Source of the DNA: Pseudomonas silesiensis
GTDB taxonomy: Bacteria; Pseudomonadota; Gammaproteobacteria; Pseudomonadales; Pseudomonadaceae
NCBI RefSeq assembly: GCF_001661075.1
Contig: NZ_CP014870.1
Coordinates: forward strand, 2,128,501-2,192,500
Direction: 5' to 3'
Length of the DNA: 64,000 nucleotides
Shown piece after piece: positions 1 to 8,928 of this stretch. The notes below the pieces were generated by a model. It was not told where the DNA came from and searched no databases. It saw only the letters and a program-made list of their open reading frames with translations. Both the position numbers and the translations under genes were made by a program. Numbering within the stretch: the stretch's first letter is position 1; the number at the start of each line of letters is the position of its first letter.

Positions 1-1
1 A

Positions 2-379
2 TTCGCGGTCAACGACGCTTTCCTTCCCAACAACACCACTGTCGAACAAGCACGGAAAAACCTTGAGCTAATGATTGACCGGATCAAGGCTGCCAAGTCA
101 TCGACGGAGGTCATTTTAATGGTGATGAATCCCGTGATTGGACCCTCAGCGGTGCAGAGACCGCAGTTAAGGGATTACTTCCAGATGTACCGGGATGTCG
201 CAACAGCCAGGGGACTTCGTCTGATCGACAATTATCCAAGGTGGGAGGCGGTCTTGAAATCAAATCCCGACTTGTTTAATCAGTATGTTGCGGATGGATT
301 GCACCCCAATGCCGATGGATATCGCGCAGTGGTGACCCCGTCATTGATTGAAAATTTGAGTGGCGCCTCGCCAGATTGA
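2..379 (+). CDS. SGNH/GDSL-type hydrolase, C-terminal part
   Basis: The frame is open from the first bases, so the gene starts before the window. The visible 125 residues include FAVND near the start, resembling block III (GxND) of SGNH hydrolases with its oxyanion-hole Asn, and DGLHPNADGY near the end, the block V DxxH motif that supplies the catalytic Asp and His. The nucleophile Ser block lies outside the window. Such proteins hydrolyse esters or acyl groups, but the substrate cannot be told. It is followed by about 300 bases without a clear gene, so it does not look operonic with the next gene. Family call fairly secure; specificity unknown. Confidence 0.7.
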   Translation, partial: FAVNDAFLPNNTTVEQARKNLELMIDRIKAAKSSTEVILMVMNPVIGPSAVQRPQLRDYFQMYRDVATARGLRLIDNYPRWEAVLKSNPDLFNQYVADGLHPNADGYRAVVTPSLIENLSGASPD

Positions 380-682
380 CCTGAACACAGGGTTGTCGAA
401 GTGGCGAAACTCGGTACGCAGGATGCCGGGGTCGACCTGAAATCGCATTTGGGGCACAGAAAGTTCTGTTTGTAGAAGTCAGAAATTTTGCCCCGACTCC
501 AGGACAGCAAACCCAACCGAACGGCCAATCTGATACGGTTTTTTATCCTGTATCTGAGCCTTTTTGTACCCAGGTCGGTGCTTTATAAAGTGCGCGATCG
601 GAGTGCGAGCGGACTGTGCCCGGCCGCCCACTTTTCCAGACTCTTTGAGATCGGATGGTCTCGGCAGTCTTCAGGAACCACC
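380..682. other. Intergenic stretch with no supported gene
   Basis: About 300 bases between the hydrolase tail and the GGDEF/EAL gene. The downstream frame stays open upstream of its ATG (a TTG at 488 would extend it), but that extension has no family similarity I recognise. The opposite strand has a short frame with a CPKC pair, too weak to call a relic. No terminator or promoter could be supported. Confidence 0.4.
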
Positions 683-2896
683 ATGAATACCCCCCGCACG
701 AGTTTTCACGGCGTGGCTCTTCCCGAGTCGCAACGTGACATTCTCGGCATGATCGCGACCAATCATCCACTGGACGACATTCTTGCCGCCATCTGTTTGA
801 TGCTCGACGCGCAAGATCCTGACACGCGTTGTTCGATTCTGCTCACCGATGCGCAGGGCAAGCATTTGCTCAACGGTGCGGCACCAGGTCTACCGCCTGA
901 ATACAGTCGGGCGATCCATGGCATGCTCATTGGCCCTCAGGAAGGGACCTGCGGCACCGCAGCGTTCCGGCGCGAGCTGGTTGTCACCGAAGACATCGCC
1001 CGGGACCCAAGCTGGGAGCGTTTTCGCGGCCTGGCGCTGGGGCACAATCTGCGCTCCTGCTGGTCATTGCCGTTATTCTCGCATCAGGGCTGCGTGTTAG
1101 GGACGTTTGCGCTGTACCAGAATCGGGCAAACAGGCCGAGTGAGGCGCAGCTTCAACGGCTGACCTGCGCGGCGCAGCTGGCGGCCATTGCGATCCGCCA
1201 TGAGCGTGACGGCCAATGTCTGGAGGCAAGCGAACAACGTTTTCGTTCATTGTTCACCTACAATCCCAACCCGGTGTTCGCCCTCGATCTGGCCGGCAAC
1301 ATCCAGAGTGTGAATCCAGCGGGCTTGAAGCTGAAACCGCACACTGCAATCGATTTCATTGGTCATCACTTTTCCCATCTGGTGCTTGAAGAAGACCTGG
1401 AACGGGTCAGTCAGCATTTTTCCGCAGCCCGCGCCGGAGCGCCTCAACGCTTCGAGGCACGGGTTCTCGACGAGAGCGGCAAACTGTTGACCATGGACAT
1501 CTCCAACCTGCCGATCATGGTCAATGGCGAGATCGTCGGGGTATTTGGCATCGCCCGGGACATCAGCGAGCAGAAGCATTACGAGCGCCAATTGAGTTTC
1601 AACGCCAGCCATGACCGGCTGACCGGTTTGCTTAACCGTGTTTCGCTTGAAGACCGGCTTATTCTGGATTGTCACATCAGTCGTCGGCGTAAGCGTCGTC
1701 TGGCGGTGATGTGCATTGATCTGGATGGATTCAAATCCATCAACGATTCGATCGGGCACTACTTCGGCGATCAGGTGCTGATCGAGGTGGCACAGCGTAT
1801 GACCCGGCAGGTTCGTCCCGGCGATACCATCGTGCGCATGGGCGGTGACGAATTTATCGTGCTGCTGCCGGACCTGCTTCGTGATGAGGACGTGGTACCG
1901 GTGGCCGAGCGCTTGATGGCCAGCATTGCCAGACCCTACTGCATCCAGGGCATTGACCTGCACGTGAGTGCAAGTGTCGGCATCACCCTGAGCGATGGTC
2001 ACATCGAGCAGCCGATGCAGCTGATCCAGCAGGCTGACATGGCCATGTACAAAGCCAAGCAGCAAGGGCGCAATAACTTTCAGTGGTACACCAGCGATCT
2101 TAATCAGCGCGTTTGCGAGCACGCGAGCCTGCGCAATGACCTGCAGAAGGCTATCGAAACCCAGTCGTTCAAGTTGCATTATCAACCGCAGATAGAAGCG
2201 CGCACGGGCCGAGTGGTCGGGATCGAAGCGTTGCTACGGTGGGCGCATCCGGAAAAAGGATTTATCTCACCCGCGGTGTTTATACCGGTGGCAGAGGACA
2301 GCGGTCAGATCATCCCGCTGAGCCTTTGGGTACTCGATACGGCCTGTGCGCAGCTGCGCCAGCTAGGCGAGCAGGGCATCACGGGTATCTCGATGGCCGT
2401 GAATATTTCGCCGATGCATTTCCAGCGTGGCCAGTTCGTCCAGTGTGTCCAGGCCGCCCTGGAGAAACATGGTCTGCGTGGTGAGCAGTTGGAGCTGGAG
2501 ATCACCGAGTCGCTTCTGTTGCATAACGCTGAACAGGCCATCGACACGTTGCACCGGCTCAAGGCCCTGGGTGTACGCATTGCGCTCGATGATTTCGGCA
2601 CCGGTTTTTCCAGCCTCAGCTACCTCAAGCGGTTGCCCATCGACAAGATCAAGATCGACCGCTCGTTCATCCAGGAAATCGCCACCGACCATCATGATGC
2701 AGCGATCACCCAAGGCATTATTTCCATGGCCCATCACCTCAGCCTGACGGTGGTCGCCGAAGGCGTGGAAACTGCGTCCCAGGTGGATTTCCTGAGGGGC
2801 AGTCGCTGCGATATTTTTCAGGGGTATTACTTTGCCAAACCGATGCCCTACGCAGAAATCGAAGCGTTCCTGAGCCAGCCCGCATCCCATCCCTGA
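683..2896 (+). CDS. GAF-PAS-GGDEF-EAL cyclic-di-GMP signalling protein
   Basis: A 737-residue cytoplasmic protein predicted to make and/or break cyclic-di-GMP. In order: an N-terminal GAF-like sensor (about residues 15-175), a PAS domain (about 185-310, SEQRFRSLF start), a GGDEF domain with intact GGDEF and an RPGD I-site five residues before it, and an EAL domain with EALLRW, NISP, ELEITES, DDFGTG and VVAEGVET. Both catalytic domains appear intact, so synthesis, hydrolysis or regulation of one by the other are all possible. The ATG at 683 is chosen because CAGGAAC lies just upstream and the protein then starts close to the GAF domain. No membrane segments are seen. Signal unknown. Confidence 0.9.
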   Translation: MNTPRTSFHGVALPESQRDILGMIATNHPLDDILAAICLMLDAQDPDTRCSILLTDAQGKHLLNGAAPGLPPEYSRAIHGMLIGPQEGTCGTAAFRRELVVTEDIARDPSWERFRGLALGHNLRSCWSLPLFSHQGCVLGTFALYQNRANRPSEAQLQRLTCAAQLAAIAIRHERDGQCLEASEQRFRSLFTYNPNPVFALDLAGNIQSVNPAGLKLKPHTAIDFIGHHFSHLVLEEDLERVSQHFSAARAGAPQRFEARVLDESGKLLTMDISNLPIMVNGEIVGVFGIARDISEQKHYERQLSFNASHDRLTGLLNRVSLEDRLILDCHISRRRKRRLAVMCIDLDGFKSINDSIGHYFGDQVLIEVAQRMTRQVRPGDTIVRMGGDEFIVLLPDLLRDEDVVPVAERLMASIARPYCIQGIDLHVSASVGITLSDGHIEQPMQLIQQADMAMYKAKQQGRNNFQWYTSDLNQRVCEHASLRNDLQKAIETQSFKLHYQPQIEARTGRVVGIEALLRWAHPEKGFISPAVFIPVAEDSGQIIPLSLWVLDTACAQLRQLGEQGITGISMAVNISPMHFQRGQFVQCVQAALEKHGLRGEQLELEITESLLLHNAEQAIDTLHRLKALGVRIALDDFGTGFSSLSYLKRLPIDKIKIDRSFIQEIATDHHDAAITQGIISMAHHLSLTVVAEGVETASQVDFLRGSRCDIFQGYYFAKPMPYAEIEAFLSQPASHP

Positions 2897-2920
2897 CCGG
2901 CAATTCTGTCTGGTCCCAGC

Positions 2921-3021
2921 CCTGAAAATCAGACGCTAAGGCAAATTTTCAGACCCCAGCGCAGAACTCCATCTGCCCAGGCAAGGCGCTCCCTGCGCCT
3001 TTCTCACACACTCGGCTCTAA
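2921..3021 (+). promoter_or_regulatory. Control block copy 1, upstream of the Mo-hydroxylase operon
   Basis: This 101-bp block aligns without gaps to 21031-21131 (81 of the first 100 positions identical). It holds two CAGAC half-sites 20 bp apart (2930-2934 and 2950-2954), an AAGGCG...CGCCTT inverted repeat (about 2984-3001) and an identical CTCGGCTCTA end that could contain a -10 element (TCTAAC). Direct half-sites about two helical turns apart are typical of AraC/XylS-family activators, and an araC-type gene abuts copy 2. It lies 39 bases before the first gene of the operon. The repeat is observed; the operator role is inferred. Confidence 0.6.
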
Positions 3022-3059
3022 CGCTATCGCGCTGCAAAACAACAAGAGCCGCGAAAAAA

Positions 3060-6059
3060 ATGACCAGTTTCCAACCTGCTACCGAAAGCCAGACCGGCCA
3101 CATCGGCGCCCGTCAGGCCCGTGTCGAGGACGCCGCATTGTTGCGCGGCCTCGGCTGTTATGCCGATGACGCTGCGATTCCTCCGGGTACGCTACATGCG
3201 GCGATCATCCGTTCACCCCACGCTCATGCGCGGATCACTTCGGTGGACTTTGCCAAAGCGCTGCTGATGAAAGGCGTGCACGGCGTGCTGGTCGGCGAAG
3301 ACGTCAAACGCTGGGCGCTGCCGTTTCCGGTGGGTGTGCGCCAGCCGATGGAGCACTGGTGCGTCGCCGTCGACAAGGTGCGTTACGTCGGAGAGCCGGT
3401 GGCCGTGGTGATCGCCGAGAGCCGCTATCTGGCCGAGGACGCCATCGAAGGTGTGCGCGTTGAATACGAGCCGCTGCCCCCGATCATTGATCCCGAACTG
3501 GCCACTGCCGAGCAGGCGCCGATCCTGCACGAAGCAGTCGGAAGCAACGTGGTCAACGAACGGCGCTTTCGTTATGGCGAGCCGGAGCAGGCGTTCGAGC
3601 AGGCGCCGCACAAGGTCTCGCTCAAAGTGAAGTTTCCGCGCAGTTCCTGCACACCCATTGAATGCTATGTGGTGCTGGCTCAGTACGAGCGCGCCACCGG
3701 CATCTATGACGTGCTGGCCAATTTCCAGGGCCCCTATGCGTTGCACACGGTCATGGCCCGGGCACTGAATGTGCCCGGCAACCGCTTGCGTTTGCGCACT
3801 CCGAAAGATTCCGGCGGCAGCTTTGGCATCAAGCAAGGGGTGTTCCCTTACGTGGTGATGATGGGGCTGGCGTCACGCAAGGTCGGCGCACCGGTGAAGT
3901 GGGTCGAGGACCGTCTGGAGCATCTTCAGGGGGCTTCTTCGGCGACCAATCGGGTGACCGAAATTGAAGCGGCGGTCGAAGCGGATGGCCGCATCACCGC
4001 GTTGCGTTATGACCAGATCGACGATTGCGGGGCCTACCTGAGAGCGCCTGAACCGGCGACGTTCTACCGCATGCACGGCAACCTGACGGGGGCCTACGCA
4101 ATCCGTAATTTGCTTGTGCGCAACCGCGTGGTGCTGACCAACAAAACCCCTTCCGGCCTGAACCGTGGTTTTGGTGGCCCGCAGGTGTATTTCGCCCTGG
4201 AGCGACTGTTGCAGCATATCGCCGTGCAGTTAAAGCTCGACCCGTTGGATGTGATCCGCCGCAACCTGGTGCCGGCCGATGCCTTCCCTTATCGCGCGGC
4301 CGCCGGTGCGTTGCTCGACTCCGGCAATTATCAGGCAGGCATTGCCATGGCGGCGGCTGACGGTGGACTCGATGAGTTGCTCAAACGTCGTGATCAGGCG
4401 CGGGCCGAAGGCCGAATCTATGGCATTGGTTATGCCGCAGTCATCGAACCATCGATTTCCAACATGGGTTACATCACCACCGCGATGACGCCCGAAGAGC
4501 GGCGCAAGGCCGGTCCGAAAAACGGCGCTGTCGCCACCGCAACCATCAACGTCGGCCCGCTGGGTGACGTCAGTGTGCACGTGTCCTCGGCTCCGCAAGG
4601 GCAGGGCCATCAAACCACCGTCGCTCAGGTCGTCGCCGAAGTGCTTGGGGTTGCGCTGGAATCCATCGTGGTCAACGTCGAGCTGGACACCCAGAAGGAC
4701 GCCTGGTCGATTGCCTCTGGCAACTATTCCAGCCGCTTCGCTGGTGCTGTGGCCGGTGCCGTCTACAAGGCGGCGCTGAAGATCCGCGATCGCCTCGCCG
4801 TGATTGCCGCCGAGCAATTGCAGGCCAGTCCCGAAGATATACGTTTCGCGGGCGGCAAGATTTTTGTCGTCGATGGCGGGGCGGTGGCGCCATTCCACCG
4901 GATTGCCGGTGCGACCCACTGGTCGCCGGGCCTGCTGCCGGAAGGTGAAAGCGGCGGTCTGCGCGAAACCGCCTTCTGGAGCCCGCCGCAATTGGTGGCA
5001 CCGGACGACAAGGATCAGGTCAACAGCTCGCTGTGCTACGGCTTTGTCTTCGACATCTGTGGTCTGGAAATCGACCGCATGACCGGCGAGATCCACATCG
5101 ATCGCTACGTCACCTGCCATGACGCCGGCCGCCTGCTCAACCCGGCGCTGGTCGACGGCCAGATTCGTGGTGGCTTCACCCAAGGCCTCGGCGCGGCGCT
5201 GATGGAAGAGTTTGCCTATGGCGAGGACGGCAGCTTCCTCTCCGGGACCTTCGCCGACTATCTGGTGCCGACCGCACCGGAAGTGATCGAACCGGTGATC
5301 CTGCACATGGAAACGCCATCGCCATTCACCCCGCTGGGCGCCAAGGGTGTGGGCGAGGGCAACAACATGAGCACGCCGGTGTGCATCGCCAACGCGGTGG
5401 CCGACGCCCTCGGTCGCTCGGACATCCGTCTGCCACTGACGCCGTCGAAAGTACGCACGCTCATCGGGATCGACGAGCCGCCACGGCCCGCCGGTATGGA
5501 ACCCGATGAAAACCTGGACGCAGCAACTGCCGGTGGACCGGCACTGCGGGCCAACGACTCGGTGGTGATTCCTGCTTCGCCGCAACAGGTCTTCGACACC
5601 TTGCTCGACCCGCAGACGCTGGCGGCGATCATTCCCGGTTGCCACGACCTCGTGCTTGAAGGCGAAAACCGTTACCGCGCAGACGTCACCGTCGGCGTCG
5701 GCATGATCCGCGCGCGCTTCGAGGCCAAGGTTGCCCTGAGTGATCTGGACCCGCCGCATTCATTGCGTCTGTCCGGCTCCGGCAGCAGTTCGATGGGCTC
5801 GGCCCAAGGCCAGGCCAAGGTGCGTTTCGTCGAACTGGAAAATGGCCACACGCGTCTGGAATACCAATACCAGGTGGCGGTCAGCGGCAAGGTTGCCGCG
5901 GTCGGCGGCCGAATGTTGCAAGGGGCCTCGAAAGTGATCATCGGACAAATCTTTACTCGCCTGTCGCAACGGGTCAGCGGCCAAGCCATCTCCACCGGCT
6001 GGTGGGCGCGACTGCGGGCCTCGCTTGGCGCGCTGTTTGGCAAGGGAGGTGCGCAATGA
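3060..6059 (+). CDS. Molybdenum hydroxylase large subunit fused to a CoxG-like domain (2-furoyl-CoA dehydrogenase type)
   Basis: A 999-residue protein of the xanthine/CO dehydrogenase large-subunit family. Residues about 1-800 are the molybdopterin-binding part, with RGFGGPQ, GQGHQTT and GAKGVGEGNN, the last carrying the catalytic Glu. Residues about 830-975 form an added SRPBCC domain of the CoxG type (NDSVVIPASPQQVFDTLLD onward), so it is about 200 residues longer than usual. The FAD and [2Fe-2S] subunits follow with ATGA overlap and tight spacing. With CoA-ligase and hydratase-family genes next, the best match is HmfA, the large subunit that hydroxylates 2-furoyl-CoA. Motifs for a CO dehydrogenase active-site loop are not seen. 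Family certain; substrate inferred. Confidence 0.8.
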   Translation: MTSFQPATESQTGHIGARQARVEDAALLRGLGCYADDAAIPPGTLHAAIIRSPHAHARITSVDFAKALLMKGVHGVLVGEDVKRWALPFPVGVRQPMEHWCVAVDKVRYVGEPVAVVIAESRYLAEDAIEGVRVEYEPLPPIIDPELATAEQAPILHEAVGSNVVNERRFRYGEPEQAFEQAPHKVSLKVKFPRSSCTPIECYVVLAQYERATGIYDVLANFQGPYALHTVMARALNVPGNRLRLRTPKDSGGSFGIKQGVFPYVVMMGLASRKVGAPVKWVEDRLEHLQGASSATNRVTEIEAAVEADGRITALRYDQIDDCGAYLRAPEPATFYRMHGNLTGAYAIRNLLVRNRVVLTNKTPSGLNRGFGGPQVYFALERLLQHIAVQLKLDPLDVIRRNLVPADAFPYRAAAGALLDSGNYQAGIAMAAADGGLDELLKRRDQARAEGRIYGIGYAAVIEPSISNMGYITTAMTPEERRKAGPKNGAVATATINVGPLGDVSVHVSSAPQGQGHQTTVAQVVAEVLGVALESIVVNVELDTQKDAWSIASGNYSSRFAGAVAGAVYKAALKIRDRLAVIAAEQLQASPEDIRFAGGKIFVVDGGAVAPFHRIAGATHWSPGLLPEGESGGLRETAFWSPPQLVAPDDKDQVNSSLCYGFVFDICGLEIDRMTGEIHIDRYVTCHDAGRLLNPALVDGQIRGGFTQGLGAALMEEFAYGEDGSFLSGTFADYLVPTAPEVIEPVILHMETPSPFTPLGAKGVGEGNNMSTPVCIANAVADALGRSDIRLPLTPSKVRTLIGIDEPPRPAGMEPDENLDAATAGGPALRANDSVVIPASPQQVFDTLLDPQTLAAIIPGCHDLVLEGENRYRADVTVGVGMIRARFEAKVALSDLDPPHSLRLSGSGSSSMGSAQGQAKVRFVELENGHTRLEYQYQVAVSGKVAAVGGRMLQGASKVIIGQIFTRLSQRVSGQAISTGWWARLRASLGALFGKGGAQ

Positions 6060-6862
6060 AACCGGCTGCTTTCGATTACGTTCGGGCTGACACCCGGCGT
6101 CAGGTGGTTGAGCTGCTGGCCGAGTACGGCCAGGAAGCTCGCATCATCGCCGGTGGCCAATCGCTGATGGCGGTGCTGAACATGCGCCTGGCTCAACCCA
6201 AGTTGCTGATCGATATCAATCATGTGGCCGAGCTGGCCTATATCGAGCTGCGCAAGGATTGCCTGGCGGTAGGTGCCGGGGTACGACAGGCGCAGTTGCT
6301 GGCGCGTTCGACCCTGATGGACGAGGTGCCTTTATTGGCACTGGCGATGCCCTGGATCGGCCACTTCCAGACGCGTAATCGCGGTACGGTCTGCGGTTCG
6401 GTGGCTCACGCCGACCCCAGCGCCGAGTTGCCGCTGTGCCTGGTGACACTGGGCGGCGAGATCGTTCTCGAGTCGAAAAAAGGCAAGCGCATCGTCAAGG
6501 CCGCCGACTTCTTCCAAGGCATTCTCACCACCGACAAGCGTGCGGATGAACTCGTCGTCGAGGTGCGTTTTCCGCTCAAGCGCGAAGGCATCACCTATCG
6601 CTTCCGCGAAATCGCCATGCGCCACGGCGACTTTGCAATTGTTTCCCTGGCCGCGGCCATCGGCACGGACCAGGTCGAACTCGGCATCGGCGGGGTCGCC
6701 GACCGTCCGCAACGTCGCAGCCTGCCACGGGGTGCGGCGCTGCCTGACGCGCTCAATCAAACCGCCTGGTCGCTCGATGCACAAGACGACGTGCACGCCA
6801 GCGCCGCCTATCGCCGCCAACTGGTTCGCGAGCTGGGTCATCAGCTGATCGAAGGAGTCTGA
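6056..6862 (+). CDS. Molybdenum hydroxylase FAD-binding subunit
   Basis: A 268-residue CoxM/HmfB-type subunit that passes electrons from the iron-sulfur subunit to FAD. It has the family start FDYVRADT, the FAD pyrophosphate-binding loop IIAGGQSLMAVLNMRLAQP (about residues 35-53) and the second motif RNRGTVCGSVAHADP (about 108-122). The ATG at 6056 overlaps the stop of the large-subunit gene (ATGA) and has a strong GGGAGGT just upstream, which decides the start over longer versions of the frame. Translational coupling suggests equimolar subunits. Predicted cytoplasmic. Confidence 0.9.
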   Translation: MKPAAFDYVRADTRRQVVELLAEYGQEARIIAGGQSLMAVLNMRLAQPKLLIDINHVAELAYIELRKDCLAVGAGVRQAQLLARSTLMDEVPLLALAMPWIGHFQTRNRGTVCGSVAHADPSAELPLCLVTLGGEIVLESKKGKRIVKAADFFQGILTTDKRADELVVEVRFPLKREGITYRFREIAMRHGDFAIVSLAAAIGTDQVELGIGGVADRPQRRSLPRGAALPDALNQTAWSLDAQDDVHASAAYRRQLVRELGHQLIEGV

Positions 6863-6864
6863 AC

Positions 6865-7365
6865 ATGCGTGTAACTGCCGACCAAACCTTTCCGATTCGC
6901 CTGGAACTCAATGGCCGCTCCCGCGAAGCACTGGCCGAACCGCGAACCCAACTCTGCGACTTCCTGCGCCACGACCTCGGTGCCACCGGTGTCCATGTCG
7001 GTTGCGAACACGGTGTCTGCGGCGCCTGCACGGTGCTGGTGGACGGGGTCGCCATGCGGTCCTGCCTGATGCTCGCGGTACAGGGGCACGAGCGGCGTAT
7101 CGAGACCGTCGAGTCCCTGGCCGACGACGACACACTGAGCGACCTGCAACAAGCCTTTCGCCGTCATCACGCCTTGCAGTGCGGCTTTTGCACTGCGGGC
7201 ATTCTCATGTCCTGCGTGGATTTTCTCGAACGGGTACCCAACCCGGACGAGACCCAGGTACGCGACATGCTTTCGGGGCATCTATGTCGCTGCACGGGCT
7301 ACACCGGCATCGTCCAGGCCGTGCTCGAAGTCGCTGCCCAGCGCCAAACGAACAAAGGGGTATAA
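6865..7365 (+). CDS. Molybdenum hydroxylase [2Fe-2S] subunit
   Basis: A 166-residue CoxS/HmfC-type subunit. The plant-ferredoxin-like N-terminal cluster motif is CEHGVCGACTVLVDG (about residues 50-64) and the C-terminal cluster motif comprises CGFCTAGILMSC and HLCRCTGY (about 109-145), so both [2Fe-2S] clusters look intact. The gene starts two bases after the FAD-subunit stop. The length is usual for the family. It completes a three-subunit molybdenum hydroxylase whose cofactor maturation would need the XdhC/CoxI-type protein at 18977. Confidence 0.92.
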   Translation: MRVTADQTFPIRLELNGRSREALAEPRTQLCDFLRHDLGATGVHVGCEHGVCGACTVLVDGVAMRSCLMLAVQGHERRIETVESLADDDTLSDLQQAFRRHHALQCGFCTAGILMSCVDFLERVPNPDETQVRDMLSGHLCRCTGYTGIVQAVLEVAAQRQTNKGV

Positions 7366-7370
7366 CAATA

Positions 7371-8909
7371 ATGTTCGATCTCGGACGCAGTTTCCTCGCT
7401 GCCGTTGAACGCCGACCGCACGCCGTGGCGGTCAGTGACGGTGCGTTGAAGAAAACCTATGAAGACTGGTTCGTCGATATCCAGAGCGCAGCGCGGGGCT
7501 TGCAACGCCTTGGGCTGCAACGGGGTGACCGACTGCTGGTAGTGATGCAGAACCGCTGGCAGATGGCGACCCTGCATTGGGCCTGTCAGTTTGCGGGCAT
7601 CGTCATGACGCCGTTGAACTGGCGTTCGACTGCCGAGGAACTGGGCTACTGCATCGAAGATGCGCAAATCCGTGCAGTGGCTTACGACGACGCTACCGTG
7701 ACCGCCGTGGCCGGTTGCAGCGCCGCCACCAGGCTGCCACGGATCGCCGCGGGACTCCGTGCCGCCAACACCGACCTGAGTTTCGAGGAACTGTGTTCGC
7801 AGACCCCCTCCGGCATCATTTTGCAGGCCGATGCCGAAGACTTTTCACTGCTGCTGTACACCTCCGGGACCACCAGCAAGCCCAAGGGCGTGCCCCGTCG
7901 GCACCGTAGTGAACGCGCCGCGGCGGTGGCCCACGTCGCGCAAAACCTCTACCGCCAGAGCGAGTGCACGCTGGGTGTCATGCCGCTTTACCACACCATG
8001 GGCGTGCGTTCGTTGCTGTCCATGGCGCTGATCGACGGGCATTTCGTCTGTGTGCCGAAGTTCGACGTGGAAGCCACGCTGCAGGCCATCGAGCGGGAAA
8101 AGGTCAGCAATCTGTACCTGGTGCCGACGCTCTACCACATGCTCATCGAACACCCGGCTTTTGCCCGCGAGCGAGTAGCCAGTGTCGAGAAAATCGGCTT
8201 TGCCGGCGCGCCGATGAGCGATGGCTTGATGCGTCGCGTCGAGCAGGCATTCCAGCCGCAATTGTTCGTCAACCATTACGGCAGCTCGGAAATCTACACC
8301 TTCACCATCGACCAGCAGGCCAGTCGCAAACCCGGCTCCTCAGGGCGCAGTGCAATGAACCAGCGAGTGCGCGTGGTGCCGATCGATGCTGAAACGGCGG
8401 ACAAGCAGGTCAACCCGTTGGAGGAGGGCCAGATCATCGCCGACCTGGCGAGCGACGAGGCGTTCGAAGGCTACCTGAACCGCCCCGAAGCGAACGCCAA
8501 GGCGTTGCGTGACGGATGGTATTTCACCGGTGACATCGGCTACTTCGATCTGGAGGGCGATCTGTTCGTCACGGGCCGCGTCGATGACTTGATCATCACC
8601 GGCGGCGAAAACGTCAGCCCGGCGGAAATCGAAAACATGCTGTCGCTGCACCCGGCGGTGGAAGAAGTGGTGGTGGTCGGTCTGCCGGACGAGCAGTGGG
8701 GCAAGATCATTGCCGCATTTATCAAGCTGCGTGCCGAGGTCTCGGAAGACGACCTTGATGCCCATTGCATCGCTTCGGGCCTGGCCAAATTCAAGCGGCC
8801 ACGGCGTTACCAGTTCATCGACCAGATTCCCAAATCTCCAGTGGGCAAGGTGCTGCGGCGCGTACTGCTGGCCCAATTCCAGGAACAGGCCTTGAAGGCC
8901 ATCAGCTAA
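7371..8909 (+). CDS. Acyl-CoA synthetase (likely 2-furoyl-CoA synthetase)
   Basis: A 512-residue AMP-forming ligase. Motifs in order: the P-loop LLYTSGTTSKPKG (about residues 160-172), YGSSE, GWYFTGDIGYFD with GR of the hinge, and the C-terminal catalytic Lys in KSPVGKVLRR. It activates a carboxylic acid to its CoA thioester with ATP. The position directly behind the hydroxylase and before a crotonase-family gene mirrors hmfD, so 2-furoate is the leading substrate, though other aromatic acids cannot be excluded. ATG at 7371 is chosen because the longer frame overlaps the iron-sulfur gene and lacks family similarity there. Confidence 0.82.
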   Translation: MFDLGRSFLAAVERRPHAVAVSDGALKKTYEDWFVDIQSAARGLQRLGLQRGDRLLVVMQNRWQMATLHWACQFAGIVMTPLNWRSTAEELGYCIEDAQIRAVAYDDATVTAVAGCSAATRLPRIAAGLRAANTDLSFEELCSQTPSGIILQADAEDFSLLLYTSGTTSKPKGVPRRHRSERAAAVAHVAQNLYRQSECTLGVMPLYHTMGVRSLLSMALIDGHFVCVPKFDVEATLQAIEREKVSNLYLVPTLYHMLIEHPAFARERVASVEKIGFAGAPMSDGLMRRVEQAFQPQLFVNHYGSSEIYTFTIDQQASRKPGSSGRSAMNQRVRVVPIDAETADKQVNPLEEGQIIADLASDEAFEGYLNRPEANAKALRDGWYFTGDIGYFDLEGDLFVTGRVDDLIITGGENVSPAEIENMLSLHPAVEEVVVVGLPDEQWGKIIAAFIKLRAEVSEDDLDAHCIASGLAKFKRPRRYQFIDQIPKSPVGKVLRRVLLAQFQEQALKAIS

Positions 8910-8928
8910 TCATCCAGAGGACACTCCC

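Noticed and set aside
280..528. Minus-strand CPKC frame as a transposase fragment
   Set aside because: Only one short Cys pair; no other match.
1247..2185. 312-residue minus-strand frame inside the GGDEF/EAL gene
   Set aside because: Antisense shadow; the plus strand carries all domain motifs.
2981..3000. Sigma-54 promoter in the duplicated block
   Set aside because: GG and GC elements are not ten bases apart and the second copy does not keep them.
4230..5759. 509-residue minus-strand frame inside the Mo-hydroxylase gene
   Set aside because: Antisense shadow in high-GC sequence, no motifs.
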